In this document: piece by piece, positions 25,009 through 34,633 of the stretch | Layout of the letters: each line of letters begins with the position of its first letter | Numbering within the stretch: position 1 is the stretch's first letter | Source of the DNA: JBBRXJ01 sp038248505 | GTDB taxonomy: Bacteria; Bacteroidota; Bacteroidia; Bacteroidales; JBBRXJ01 | Length of the DNA stretch: 61,337 bases | Direction of reading: 5' to 3' | Assembly (NCBI GenBank): GCA_038248505.1 | Contig: JBBRXJ010000005.1 | Span: 1-61,337, forward strand | Program-made: the position numbers and the translations under genes | The notes under the pieces: generated by a model | What the model was told of the DNA's origin: nothing | Seen by the model: only the letters and a program-made list of their open reading frames with translations | Databases searched by the model: none

Positions 25009-28000
25009 TCAGTTAACCTTGTACACTATTTCTGGATTTGACTGCAAAAATTTAATTAAATCATTGGTAACATTGACCCTACGGGTTCTTGAAAACATTT
25101 CAACGAGCAAATTCTCTTCTGGGTCAAAAATGATAAATTTTAAAAGAGCCTTGCCATGTTTATCGTCAGACATTCCGTTTATAGATTCAATTAGATCATC
25201 CGATAAATCGTTAATTGAAACGCGTAAGGATATACTTTTAACCATTGCCTCTTTTACATTAGCCAATAGCTCCATAGTCTTTATTTTAAACTCCATTTCC
25301 GGATTATCAGAGTTCTCTCGACCACCCCATGTTCTCGCTTGCACCTTGCCCTTTATTAGCAAGCTATATCCCTTGGTAAGGTAGTTTTTAAAGCTCATAT
25401 AATCCTGAGAGAAGAGCATAAATTTGTAGGTATCAGTATAGTCTTCAATAATTACCGAGGCATAGGGTTTTCCGTTCTTCCCTGTAGCATGTTTTGCTTC
25501 TGTAATCATACCAGCAATGCTTAAATCGCGATTTGCTACCTTAGGCATATCGTGCATATCAGCTAAACTCACATTAGCGAAAGTGTCAATCTCAAATTTA
25601 AATTCATCTAAGGGATGTGCAGAGAGATACATGCCAATTACATCCTTCTCTTGGCTGAGTGTATAAAGTGTGTTCCATTCTTCGCTGTGCGGTATATCAG
25701 GTTTAACAACGGCTGTAGCTTTGCTATCGCCAAAAAGATTACCCCCACTACCATTTTTATCTTGCTGCATTTTTGCTCCAAAGCGCATCAAATGTTCAAT
25801 CCAACTAATCCCTTTGTCATCTTTAGCAAAATACTGATATCGTTTAACATCGGCAAAGGCATCAAAACCGCCAGCTACGGCTAATGCTTCAAACGATTTT
25901 TTATTTACTGCCTGAAGATTTACACGGGTTACAAAATCAAAAATATCTTTATACGGCCCACTTGCTTTTCGTTCTTCAATAATTTTTTCAACGGCGGCTT
26001 CGCCAACTCCTTTTACAGCACCTATTCCAAAGCGTATATTCCCTGCTTTGTTTGGCGTAAACATCATATTACTCTCATTCACATCGGGGCCTAATACTTG
26101 AATGCCCATACGACGACATTCATCCATAAAAATGGTAATCTTTTTTATATCGCTTAGGTTACGACTTAAAACGGCCGACATAAAATCGGCTGGGTAGTTT
26201 GCTTTTAAATAGCCCGTTTGATATGATACTTGAGCGTAACAAGTAGAATGTGATTTGTTAAAAGCATATTCAGCAAAAGATTCCCAATCGGTCCATATTT
26301 TGGTCACCTTCTCAACATCCATTCCTTTATTTTTGCAACCGTCAATGAATTTCGTTTTCATTTTATCCATTACATCGCGCAACTTTTTACCCATTGCCTT
26401 ACGCAACGAATCGGCTTCACCACCTGTAAAACCAGCCATTGCTTGCGATAGTAACATTACCTGTTCTTGGTAAACGGTAATACCGTAAGTCTCGGTCAAA
26501 TAATCTTCCATTACCGGAAAATCATAAACTATTTTTTCTTTCCCATGTTTACGCTTAATAAAGCTTGGTATATAATCCATAGGGCCCGGACGAAACAGAG
26601 CATTCATTGCAATAAGGTCTTCAAAACGATTCGGCTTTAAATCCTTCAAATATTTTTTCATGCCAGGCGATTCAAACTGGAATAAACCTGTAGTCTCCCC
26701 TTTGCTGTATAGCTCGTATGTTTTAGCATCATCAAGCGGAATTTTTTCCAGAACAATATCCACATCTTGCGATTGCTTTATAAAATTTACAGCATCTTTT
26801 ATAATTGATAAGGTTTTTAACCCTAAAAAGTCCATTTTGAGCATACCTACATTCTCAACAAAAGAACCCTCATATTGAGTAACGAGCATTTTCGATTCCT
26901 TAACCCGACAAACTGGAAGATATTCATTCAAATCTTCACGAGCAATAATGATGCCGCAAGGATGTGTTCCAATTTGTCGAACCGATCCTTCCAAGGTTTG
27001 TGCAAAGCGAAGAGTTTTCTTTTCGAGTTCACTACCCGCATCACGTATTTGTTTTAACTCATTCACCTCATTAAAGGCTTCTTTTAATGAAACACCGGCG
27101 CGCTCAGGAACCAATTTAGCAATTCGATCAGCATCGGGTAATGGCAAGCGTAGTACACGCGCTACGTCGCGAATTGCCATCTTTGCAGCCATAGTGCCGA
27201 AAGTAATAATCTGTGCTACACGATTCTCACCATATTTATTAATAACATATTCAATAACACGTTCACGACCGTCTTCATCAAAATCAATATCAATATCGGG
27301 CATGGATATACGATCGGGATTAAGGAAACGCTCAAACAAAAGTTTGTAATGAATAGGATCAATATCGGTAATATAATTGCAATAGGCTACTACTGAACCT
27401 GCGGCTGAACCGCGGCCTGGACCAACGGCAACCCCCAAACGTCGTGCTTCTTGCAAAAAGTCTCGCACAATTAAAAAGTAACCAGGAAACCCCATTCGTT
27501 TAATAACGCCCAACTCAAAATCTAAACGATCACGAATCGTATCTGTTATTTCTCCATATCGAACCTTAGCGCCCTCGTATGTTAAATGCGCTAAATAATC
27601 ATCGCCATCTGTAAACGTATCAGGAATTGGAAAGTGCGGCATTACCGGTTCACTCTTGAGTTGATAGAGCTCAATTTTATTTACTATTTCATTTGTATTT
27701 TCAATTGCTTGCGGAATATCAGTAAAGAGATCGTTCATCTCCTTTTGTGTCTTAAAATATTCTTGGCGCGTATAACGCATGCGACCTTCGTCATCAAAGT
27801 CTTTGCCTGTATTTAAGCAAATTAAAATATCATGCGCCTCAGCATCTTCAGCATTAATAAAGTGCACATCATTGGTAGCAATAATTTTAACATTATATTT
27901 TTGAGAAAGCTCTATTAAACCCGCATTCACCTTTACTTGGTGCTGATATACATCGCGGTCCATTTCGGGGTTTCCTGATTGATGGCGCTGCAATTCTATA

Positions 28001-28518
28001 TAAAAATCTTCGCCAAATAATTCCTTAAAAAACAAAAGCGTCTCTTCCGCTTTTTCCATCTGCTCATCTTCAATTAAACGAGGAATTTCACCTCCAAGAC
28101 AGGCGGTGCTTGCAATGATCCCTTCATGGTATTGACGCAGCAAATCTTTATCAATACGTGGCTTATAATAGAAACCATCAACCCATGAGGCCGATACCAT
28201 TTTTACAAGGTTCTGGTAGCCTTGTTTATTTTTTGCGAGTAACACTAAATGGTTTCCGCTACGGTCGTCTTTATCATTTTTATCTTTATCATGTCGGCTA
28301 TTATTGGCAACATACACTTCGCATCCAATAATTGGTTTAACACCCGCTTTTGTGGCAGCCCCAATAAAATCCATTACCCCAAACATATTCCCATGATCGG
28401 TAATTGCAACAGCCGTCATACCATCAGCTGTAACTTTAGCCATTAGGTCTTTAATGTTGCAGGCACCATCAAGTATTGAATACTGAGTATGTAAATGTAA
28501 ATGGGTAAATGGAATCAT
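25009..28518 (-). CDS. dnaE: DNA polymerase III alpha subunit
   Basis: The 1169-residue catalytic subunit of the replicative polymerase. The N-terminal PHP domain (HLHLHTQYSILDGA, ITDHGNMFG) is followed by the C-family polymerase core with GPGRGSAAGS and the catalytic aspartates of PDIDIDFDEDGRERV. A helix-hairpin-helix region then follows near LGPDVNES/GAVKGVGEAAV. An OB fold lies near 990-1070 (LSIAGMITEAKH). It is the DnaE1 type and similar in length to E. coli DnaE. The ATG at 28518 begins at the PHP motif, as is usual. It is transcribed alone. Confidence 0.97.
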   Translation of the reverse strand: MIPFTHLHLHTQYSILDGACNIKDLMAKVTADGMTAVAITDHGNMFGVMDFIGAATKAGVKPIIGCEVYVANNSRHDKDKNDKDDRSGNHLVLLAKNKQGYQNLVKMVSASWVDGFYYKPRIDKDLLRQYHEGIIASTACLGGEIPRLIEDEQMEKAEETLLFFKELFGEDFYIELQRHQSGNPEMDRDVYQHQVKVNAGLIELSQKYNVKIIATNDVHFINAEDAEAHDILICLNTGKDFDDEGRMRYTRQEYFKTQKEMNDLFTDIPQAIENTNEIVNKIELYQLKSEPVMPHFPIPDTFTDGDDYLAHLTYEGAKVRYGEITDTIRDRLDFELGVIKRMGFPGYFLIVRDFLQEARRLGVAVGPGRGSAAGSVVAYCNYITDIDPIHYKLLFERFLNPDRISMPDIDIDFDEDGRERVIEYVINKYGENRVAQIITFGTMAAKMAIRDVARVLRLPLPDADRIAKLVPERAGVSLKEAFNEVNELKQIRDAGSELEKKTLRFAQTLEGSVRQIGTHPCGIIIAREDLNEYLPVCRVKESKMLVTQYEGSFVENVGMLKMDFLGLKTLSIIKDAVNFIKQSQDVDIVLEKIPLDDAKTYELYSKGETTGLFQFESPGMKKYLKDLKPNRFEDLIAMNALFRPGPMDYIPSFIKRKHGKEKIVYDFPVMEDYLTETYGITVYQEQVMLLSQAMAGFTGGEADSLRKAMGKKLRDVMDKMKTKFIDGCKNKGMDVEKVTKIWTDWESFAEYAFNKSHSTCYAQVSYQTGYLKANYPADFMSAVLSRNLSDIKKITIFMDECRRMGIQVLGPDVNESNMMFTPNKAGNIRFGIGAVKGVGEAAVEKIIEERKASGPYKDIFDFVTRVNLQAVNKKSFEALAVAGGFDAFADVKRYQYFAKDDKGISWIEHLMRFGAKMQQDKNGSGGNLFGDSKATAVVKPDIPHSEEWNTLYTLSQEKDVIGMYLSAHPLDEFKFEIDTFANVSLADMHDMPKVANRDLSIAGMITEAKHATGKNGKPYASVIIEDYTDTYKFMLFSQDYMSFKNYLTKGYSLLIKGKVQARTWGGRENSDNPEMEFKIKTMELLANVKEAMVKSISLRVSINDLSDDLIESINGMSDDKHGKALLKFIIFDPEENLLVEMFSRTRRVNVTNDLIKFLQSNPEIVYKVN

Positions 28519-29095
28519 AATTTATAAATATATTGCGGGAAAAATAGAAAAGTAAAATTAACCATTTACAAGGGGCTATTTTTCACTGTTCAAAACTTTT
28601 GTTTTTTCATACCCTATCCTTGCAAATTCTGTAAACTTCGTTTTGTTTAAAAGTGAATACCTTTTTTGCCTATGTATATTTGATTCTGAACAATTATAAA
28701 CCATTTGATCGTTTTGTAATATTAAGTTTATGAATGTTAGCATATTGCGATCCTCGTACAGTGGAGATGTTGTATGGAGCGCTCCATATTCCATTTTTAC
28801 CATGGGCGAACAAATCTTTGCTTCGCCTGGTATTTGATGAGGCAATTATATATTCATATAATAATTAGAATGTTAGCCGAGAAATATATACTATTCATTT
28901 TAATATAAGCAAGTTAGAAGAATGTCTTCCGTAATTTTAGTATTATAATAAGGTGATCAAATGAAGCCCAATCGATCTGCCTAAACCCTCAACAATCTAT
29001 ATATCAAATACCTATTCTTAAATGTTTAAAGACATTTATTTTTATGAATATTCTTCTTTTTATACTATAAACGCCTTAAAATATGATTTTTCTCC
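28519..29095. other. Gene-free stretch between divergent dnaE and rpsP
   Basis: Nearly 600 bp. The part next to dnaE should contain its promoter. A minus-strand frame of 89 codons (28576-28845) is open but carries no recognisable motif, so it is not called. A 10-bp palindrome GGAGCGCTCC lies near 28776. No tRNA or clear non-coding RNA is seen. Confidence 0.45.
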
Positions 29096-29103
29096 TATAT
29101 TTG
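29096..29103 (+). promoter_or_regulatory. Promoter -7 box of rpsP
   Basis: TATATTTG matches TAnnTTTG and stands 35 nt before the rpsP ATG. A TTAAAA stretch about 17-20 nt upstream could serve as a weak -33 element. Confidence 0.65.
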
Positions 29104-29138
29104 CCTTCCCTAATTTTTAAATTTAATTAAATAATACA

Positions 29139-29693
29139 ATGCCAGTTAAAATCAGATTAAGCAGAAAAGGGAAGAAGCATCAGGCGTTTTACCACATAGT
29201 AGCGACTGATAGCAGAATGCCACGTGATGGCAAGTTCATAGAGAAACTTGGCACTTACGATCCCAAATCCAATCCGGTAGCTATCGAACTTGATTTCGAG
29301 AAAACCTTACATTGGTTACAAACAGGCGCACAGCCGACCGATACCATGCGGTCAATTCTGTCAAGCAAAGGTGTAATGCTTAAAAAGCATTTATTAGAAG
29401 GCGTAAAAAAAGGCGCACTCACCAATGAGCAGGCAGAAGCAAAATTTGAAGCTTGGACCAAAGAAAAAGATTCAAAAGTTCAGGCAACAAAAAGCCATGG
29501 TACAAAAACCAAGATTGACGAGAAACGTAAGAAACTCGAAGCTGAAGTAAAAGTGAAAGAAGCAAAAGCTGCAGCAATCCTACAAAAGAGTTCAGAACTC
29601 GCAAAGGAAGCTGCTGAAGCCAAAGCTGCTCAGGAAGCTGAACAAATTGCTGCAAAAGCTGCTGAATCTCCTGCTGCTGAAGCACAAGCATAA
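29139..29693 (+). CDS. rpsP: 30S ribosomal protein S16 with long C-terminal tail
   Basis: A 184-residue S16 protein. The first 80 residues are the conserved domain (PVKIRLSRKGKKHQAFYHIVA, DGKFIEKLGTYDP) that binds 16S rRNA during small-subunit assembly. The remaining 100 residues form a tail rich in Ala, Lys and Glu, likely a long helix, as is common in Bacteroidota S16 but not in E. coli (82 residues). It is followed by a terminator and then rimM, which helps mature the same region of the 30S subunit. Confidence 0.97.
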   Translation: MPVKIRLSRKGKKHQAFYHIVATDSRMPRDGKFIEKLGTYDPKSNPVAIELDFEKTLHWLQTGAQPTDTMRSILSSKGVMLKKHLLEGVKKGALTNEQAEAKFEAWTKEKDSKVQATKSHGTKTKIDEKRKKLEAEVKVKEAKAAAILQKSSELAKEAAEAKAAQEAEQIAAKAAESPAAEAQA

Positions 29694-29711
29694 TCAGCAT
29701 CTTAAAATACT

Positions 29712-29745
29712 AAAGCCTCGCTGTATGCGGGGCTTTCTTTTTTTT
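29712..29745 (+). terminator. Terminator after rpsP
   Basis: AAAGCCTCGC pairs with GCGGGGCTTT, with one T-G pair, around TGTAT and is followed by CTTTTTTTT. It separates rpsP from rimM and may allow partial read-through. Confidence 0.9.
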
Positions 29746-29792
29746 CCACAACTCATTTTTCAACACTACACCGCGGCAGATCACTCATTACT

Positions 29793-30317
29793 ATGATTTC
29801 AACAAATGAATGTATTTACATTGGGAGGCTCTCCAAAACGCATGGGGTAAATGGTGGTATACAGCTTCGTAATCCGGATGGAATACCCGAGTGGATTGAA
29901 AAAATAAAACTCCTCCTGCTTTTACTAGATAATCAGCCTGTACCCTTTTTCCCCGACGAAATTAATGTTCAATCACATACTTCGGTAGTAGTGCATTTTG
30001 AGGAAATTAATACCATTGATAAAGCAGAGAACTACAGAGATATTGAGGTTTATATTTTGGCTGAACACAAACCCAAAACGAAGAAAAAATTGAACTCCGA
30101 TGAGCCAGATATGATTGGCTATATTGCCTCCGATGTACATCACGGAATTATTGGTACTATTGATGGATTGCTTGACTTGAAGCGAAACCCGCTTTTTGAA
30201 ATTAATAAAGGAGAGATACTTATTCCAATCAATGAGGCATTTATAAAAGAGGTGAATCATAAGGAGAGAACCATACTGTTTGATTTACCAGAAGGATTTC
30301 TCGATATCAATAAATAA
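29793..30317 (+). CDS. rimM: Ribosome maturation factor RimM
   Basis: A 174-residue protein that binds S19 and helps 16S rRNA processing in the 30S head. The N-terminal barrel begins YIGRLSKTHGVNGGIQL, and the PRC-barrel half contains DVHHGIIGTIDGLLDLKRNPLFEI and ILIPINEAFIKEV. The length is typical. It lies 100 bp after rpsP, the usual neighbour, though a terminator lies between. A 12-base string CGGCAGATCACT at 29774-29785, just before the ATG, recurs before recX. Confidence 0.93.
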   Translation: MISTNECIYIGRLSKTHGVNGGIQLRNPDGIPEWIEKIKLLLLLLDNQPVPFFPDEINVQSHTSVVVHFEEINTIDKAENYRDIEVYILAEHKPKTKKKLNSDEPDMIGYIASDVHHGIIGTIDGLLDLKRNPLFEINKGEILIPINEAFIKEVNHKERTILFDLPEGFLDINK

Positions 30318-30318
30318 A

Positions 30319-30750
30319 CTATACTACCTCCGTATCGTATTCAAGAACGGCATTTCTCCAGACCTTAGGTATTTCAATCGTTTTATGACTAATCACATCA
30401 TAGGCAATCATAACGGCCATGGCTATCGTTTTTAATTCGCCAGTTTGAATATCAAGGACTACATGTCGCATATCAAAACTCTTATTCCCTAGTCGGCTTA
30501 CTTTTGTATAAATTCGGGTCTTGTCATGAAAAAAGATAGGTGATTTATAATCTATTTCCGTATGCGCCATTATAATAGAATCTTTATTCCAATCAATCTC
30601 ATATTTAAGTATGGACTCAAAATAATGAACCCGTGCAGTATCAAAATAATGCCCATAAATAGTGTTGTTTACGTGGCCATTCATATCAATATCTGAATAA
30701 CGTACCTGAATATCAATACAATGCCTAAATTTTAAGCCATTCGCTTCCAT
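30319..30750 (-). CDS. Hotdog-fold acyl-CoA thioesterase
   Basis: A 143-residue single hotdog domain of the 4-hydroxybenzoyl-CoA thioesterase/YbgC type. RYSDIDMNGHVNN near the start contains the catalytic Asp and the HVNN motif, and the helix YGHYFDTARVHYFES follows. Such enzymes cleave acyl-CoA or acyl-ACP; the acyl group cannot be deduced. The ATG at 30750 is chosen; a TTG at 30774 would add eight residues. Its stop lies next to the rimM stop on the opposite strand. Confidence 0.85.
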   Translation of the reverse strand: MEANGLKFRHCIDIQVRYSDIDMNGHVNNTIYGHYFDTARVHYFESILKYEIDWNKDSIIMAHTEIDYKSPIFFHDKTRIYTKVSRLGNKSFDMRHVVLDIQTGELKTIAMAVMIAYDVISHKTIEIPKVWRNAVLEYDTEVV

Positions 30751-30862
30751 ATTTATTGTATTTAAACTAGTCAAAGGTATTGAAAAATCGAGAAAAGATA
30801 AGAACCAATATGTAATTGAAGGTCTTTTGCACTTATAATGGTCAAAAAAAACAAGCTATTAA

Positions 30863-30893
30863 TTGGCATTTATGAAAAGATTTCCTATTTTTA
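30863..30893 (+). promoter_or_regulatory. Candidate promoter of the GH16-like gene
   Basis: TTGG at 30863-30866, a 19-nt spacer and TATTTTTA at 30886-30893 resemble the Bacteroidota consensus, with one mismatch in each box. It stands 22 nt before the ATG at 30916. Confidence 0.5.
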
Positions 30894-30915
30894 GCAGTCT
30901 TAAAAGGTATTAAAG

Positions 30916-32391
30916 ATGTCAATAATTTCTAAAGTCAAGGTATTTTTCGGGTTCATTCCTGAAACATCGTCGGTTGAGTCACGCCGTACTGCATTGCAAA
31001 AAGAGTATGATGATTATCATGCATTTGCAAAATCGCCTGAATTAGCACATTACGAAGAATTAAAAAAATTCGTCACTGATTCTGCATTTACGGAAGCTAA
31101 AAGCAAAATCATGGCACAAAAATTCAGCGATACTACTGAATATGAAAAAGAGCAAGCGTATCTTGCATTGAAGAAATCGGCAGCATTTAAAACGTATTTC
31201 AAGGTAAAGACTTCGTCTAAACTAGCTGATTTTATTCACACAGAAGGATCAAGCGAATTAGCGGAATATATTAAACTCGAAAAGAAAGTTAATACACAAG
31301 CCTTTGTTGAAAAACAAAATAGCATGCCAGCTAAAGAGTTTAAGTTAAGCGATGATTACGCCACTTTAGAAAGTTATAATCAATTAAAAAAATCGTCGGC
31401 AATAAAATTCTATTATAAATACAAGCTCGATTCAAATTATCAAGAATACTTGCATATAGAAGGATCAAAAGAATTAGATGAATATGTTGCACTTGAAAAA
31501 ATGGTTCATTCAGATGAGTTTCGTAAAGTAAAGGAATACATGCTCATAAGCTCCAAGAAAAAATGGTTGGCTTCTGATGAATATGCAAAGCAACAAGAAT
31601 ATATTCAACTTAACAAATCAGAAAAAATAGTTTGGTATTATAAATTAGAAGGCACTTTAAAATTTGATGAAATAAAAAACTGGAAAATTGTTTTTGAAGA
31701 TGATTTTGATGCAAAAACAAAAACGATTGATCAAGCAAAATGGATAACAAATTATTTTTATGCCAATAAAATGCTTAAAGATACATATTCCATTGTTATG
31801 GATAAACATTTAGTAACCGATGGTGAAAATTTGGAGTTAAAAGATAGTAATCTTAAAATTGTAACTAAAAAAGAGCATCGTAAAGGTAATGTTTGGAATC
31901 CGTATGCAGGTTTCCATCCACGCGAATTTGATTATACCTCAGGTGTTGTAAACACAGGTAAATCATTCCGCCCTCAATATGGTAAGATTGAGATTAAAGC
32001 AAAAATGAACGATCAGCAAGTTGGAACACATACGGCTTGGTTGGCAGGCGACCAAGCACTACCACAGGTGAATATTTTTAAGTACGAAAAAAACAAATTG
32101 AGCCTTGGTATTTTTTGGGGACAGCTCAGCAAAAAAGGAATACGAAAAAATGTAAATACCTTATTGAGCGGTGCTAAATACGGACAAGATTTTCATATCT
32201 TCACCTTAGAGTGGGAGCCAGGTAAAATGACTTGGTATATAAATGAACTAGAAGCAAAAACGATAACAACTGATGTGCCTGAAATGCCCATGTATATTGC
32301 ACTTAGCTCAGGTCTTTATGGTAATGTTGATGAAACAAAATTACCCGCCACATTTGATATTGATTGGGTAAAAGTATACTCGAAGAATTAA
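30916..32391 (+). CDS. Helical-repeat protein fused to a GH16-like domain lacking catalytic residues
   Basis: A 491-residue protein with no signal peptide. Residues 27-245 contain two full copies (about 71-143 and 144-217) and partial flanking copies of a helical repeat of about 73 residues, with recurring LKKSxxxKxYYK, EGSxELxEY and LEKxV. Residues 250-491 read as a jelly roll of the GH16 family (FEDDFD near the start, YGKIEIKAKM, WLAGDQALPQVNIFKY, FHIFTLEWEPGKMTWYIN, PMYIALSSGLYG, FDIDWVKVY). The catalytic E-x-D-x-x-E is replaced by Gln384, Asn386 and Lys389. It is therefore likely a carbohydrate-binding or structural protein, not an enzyme. No partner genes are adjacent. Confidence 0.75.
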   Translation: MSIISKVKVFFGFIPETSSVESRRTALQKEYDDYHAFAKSPELAHYEELKKFVTDSAFTEAKSKIMAQKFSDTTEYEKEQAYLALKKSAAFKTYFKVKTSSKLADFIHTEGSSELAEYIKLEKKVNTQAFVEKQNSMPAKEFKLSDDYATLESYNQLKKSSAIKFYYKYKLDSNYQEYLHIEGSKELDEYVALEKMVHSDEFRKVKEYMLISSKKKWLASDEYAKQQEYIQLNKSEKIVWYYKLEGTLKFDEIKNWKIVFEDDFDAKTKTIDQAKWITNYFYANKMLKDTYSIVMDKHLVTDGENLELKDSNLKIVTKKEHRKGNVWNPYAGFHPREFDYTSGVVNTGKSFRPQYGKIEIKAKMNDQQVGTHTAWLAGDQALPQVNIFKYEKNKLSLGIFWGQLSKKGIRKNVNTLLSGAKYGQDFHIFTLEWEPGKMTWYINELEAKTITTDVPEMPMYIALSSGLYGNVDETKLPATFDIDWVKVYSKN

Positions 32392-32410
32392 TCAGAAAAA
32401 CTACAAAATA

Positions 32411-32445
32411 AAAAAGTGCTTGGTGAAAACGAAGCACTTTTTTTT
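32411..32445 (+). terminator. Terminator of the GH16-like gene
   Basis: AAAAAGTGCTT pairs with AAGCACTTTTT around GGTGAAAACG and is followed by more T residues. It lies 20 bp after the stop. Confidence 0.92.
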
Positions 32446-32871
32446 TGGTTCATTTTAAGAATCGGAATATATAGAATTGATACTGCATAATTGTGCACCT
32501 CCTATATATTATCTGAATCTATTTTATCTGTAAATGTATTAATATGTTGACCTTTAGATATACTTGAATATGCGCCGATATTTGTAGAATAATAATGCAA
32601 TGTATTCTTATATACTCCAATTTGAGTAAAAGGTTTGTGCCTACTGAAATATACTTTACAAATAATGGATTAGGAATTCTTAATTTTGATTGATGCGCTA
32701 TAACATGTGATTCAATATAATTGATATTCAGATTGAACATAAGATTTGTTATGAATTGTATTGCTGTATAATAATCTGATTTAACCTAATATTTATCACT
32801 GTACTTCGTTTAATTCTTCTCTTTGTTGATATCATTCAAATCTCTTTATTCCATTTCAGCAAAATAATATC
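32446..32871. other. Gene-free stretch upstream of recJ
   Basis: About 425 bp, extremely AT-rich. It holds one copy of the dispersed motif, ATACTGCATAATTGTGCACC, at 32480-32499. A minus-strand 73-codon frame (32519-32740) has no recognisable motif and is not called. Confidence 0.5.
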
Positions 32872-32879
32872 TACTTTTG
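32872..32879 (+). promoter_or_regulatory. Promoter -7 box of recJ
   Basis: TACTTTTG matches TAnnTTTG and lies 17 nt before the GTG start, so the leader would be only about 10 nt long. Confidence 0.6.
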
Positions 32880-32896
32880 AAAATCATTATTAAAAC

Positions 32897-34630
32897 GTGC
32901 AGAAAAACTGGTACATAAAGCCTGCAGGCAATGCGGCAATAGTAAAGCATTTAAGTGAAGCACTCAATATATCAACGAGTCTTGCTAATTTACTTTCACA
33001 ACGTGGTGTTCGTAATTATGAAGAGGCACGTGCATTTTTTCGTCCTTCCTTAGACGATCTTATTGATCCTTTTTTGATGAAGGATATGGATAAGGCGATT
33101 GAACGCATTGAACGAGCGTTACAAAACAATGAAAAAATTCTGATCTATGGTGATTACGATGTTGATGGTACTACTGCTGTTGCTTTGGTTTACTCGTTCT
33201 TCACGAAAAAGTACCATGGTGGGCGTTGCAGTCATTTTTTTGGCTATTATATTCCCGATCGCTATGCTGAAGGCTATGGCATTTCTTACAAAGGGATTGA
33301 CTATGCTGCTGCTGGCAATTATACGCTCATGGTCGCTCTTGACTGCGGGATAAAATCAAATGAAAAAATATTATATGCAAGTGAAAAGGGAATTGATTTT
33401 ATTATATGCGACCATCACTTACCAGGCGAAACATTGCCCGAAGCTATTGCTGTTCTTGACCCTGAGCGTAACGACTGCCCTTACCCATACAAATTTTTAA
33501 GCGGTTGTGCGGTTGGTTTTAAATTATTGCAAGCTTTTGCTATTCATAATAACATGATTGTGGATGATCTTTACGATTTGCTCGATTTAGTTGCTGTAAG
33601 CATTTGTTCTGATATTGTACCTATTACGGGCGAAAATCGAATTCTTGTATATCATGGTTTACAGCGTTTGTCAAAAGAGCCTTCACTTGGATTACGAGCG
33701 ATAATAAAAATTGCTAATATTGAAGGGAAAGCCTTACGTGTTGAAGATGTTGTATTTCGAATTGGTCCACGCATTAATGCTGCTGGAAGGATTGGTAATG
33801 GTACTACAGCGGTTGATTTATTAACAGCATCAACATGTGAAGCGGCATTTGAAATTGCAGCACGTATTAATATTCTAAACAATGAACGCAAAGACCTTGA
33901 TAAAAATATAACCGAAGAGGCCATACAAATGATTACTGCGGATCCTCTTTATGCAAACTCACGCTCAACGGTTGTGTATAATGAAAACTGGCATAAAGGC
34001 GTGGTAGGCATTGTGGCTTCTCGTTTAATTGAGAATTGGTATAAGCCAACAATTGTTCTTACGCGCTCAAATGGTTTTGCATGTGGGTCAGCTCGTTCAA
34101 TAGCTGGATTTGATCTGTATAAGACCATTGAAGAATGTAGCTGTTTGCTTGAAACCTATGGCGGCCACAAGCACGCGGCAGGCCTTACCCTTAAAGCTGA
34201 GAATGTACCAGCTTTTCGCGAGATGTTTGAAGCAAAAGCACTTGCTTCAACAACACCTGAAATGATGGTTCCTACACTTGAAATTGACGCAGAATTATCT
34301 CTTTCAGATATTAATCCTAAATTCTTCCGAGTCCTAAAACAATTTGAACCATTCGGTCCTGAAAATATGACTCCTGTTTTTTGCTCGCTGGGAACGACCG
34401 ATATGAATAGTCTTAAAAAAGTAGGCAGTACTCAAGAGCATCTAAAATTAAATGCGTATAAAGTTGGCGATACCAAATCAAATATCTCTGGAATAGCATT
34501 TGGTTTGGCGCATTACTATGATAGTCTGAAGGAGTCAGGCAAATTCGATATTTGTTATACCATTGAGGAAAATGATTTTATGGGTAATATAAATTTACAG
34601 CTCATGGTGCGCGATTTCAGACCTATTTAA
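32897..34630 (+). CDS. recJ: Single-stranded-DNA-specific exonuclease RecJ
   Basis: A 577-residue 5'-3' exonuclease used in recombinational repair and mismatch repair. The DHH phosphoesterase domain shows DYDVDGT at 86-92 and CDHH with Asp172-His173-His174. The DHHA1 half contains ETYGGHKHAAGLTL, and an OB-fold tail ends the protein (LEIDAELSLSDI onward). GTG at 32897 is the start; the first residues MQKNWYIKP fit family members, and no upstream ATG is in frame. The stop is three bases from the ribD stop on the opposite strand. Confidence 0.96.
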   Translation: MQKNWYIKPAGNAAIVKHLSEALNISTSLANLLSQRGVRNYEEARAFFRPSLDDLIDPFLMKDMDKAIERIERALQNNEKILIYGDYDVDGTTAVALVYSFFTKKYHGGRCSHFFGYYIPDRYAEGYGISYKGIDYAAAGNYTLMVALDCGIKSNEKILYASEKGIDFIICDHHLPGETLPEAIAVLDPERNDCPYPYKFLSGCAVGFKLLQAFAIHNNMIVDDLYDLLDLVAVSICSDIVPITGENRILVYHGLQRLSKEPSLGLRAIIKIANIEGKALRVEDVVFRIGPRINAAGRIGNGTTAVDLLTASTCEAAFEIAARINILNNERKDLDKNITEEAIQMITADPLYANSRSTVVYNENWHKGVVGIVASRLIENWYKPTIVLTRSNGFACGSARSIAGFDLYKTIEECSCLLETYGGHKHAAGLTLKAENVPAFREMFEAKALASTTPEMMVPTLEIDAELSLSDINPKFFRVLKQFEPFGPENMTPVFCSLGTTDMNSLKKVGSTQEHLKLNAYKVGDTKSNISGIAFGLAHYYDSLKESGKFDICYTIEENDFMGNINLQLMVRDFRPI

Positions 34631-34633
34631 TTG

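Noticed and set aside
26948..27349. 133-codon open frame on the plus strand inside dnaE
   Set aside because: It is antisense to the conserved polymerase core and only mirrors its codon pattern.
28576..28845. 89-codon open frame on the minus strand upstream of dnaE
   Set aside because: No recognisable motif or signal, no clear promoter, and it crosses the region expected to hold the dnaE promoter. It could be a relic, but this cannot be supported.
32519..32740. 73-codon open frame on the minus strand upstream of recJ
   Set aside because: It lies in extremely AT-rich spacer without motif, promoter or neighbour support.
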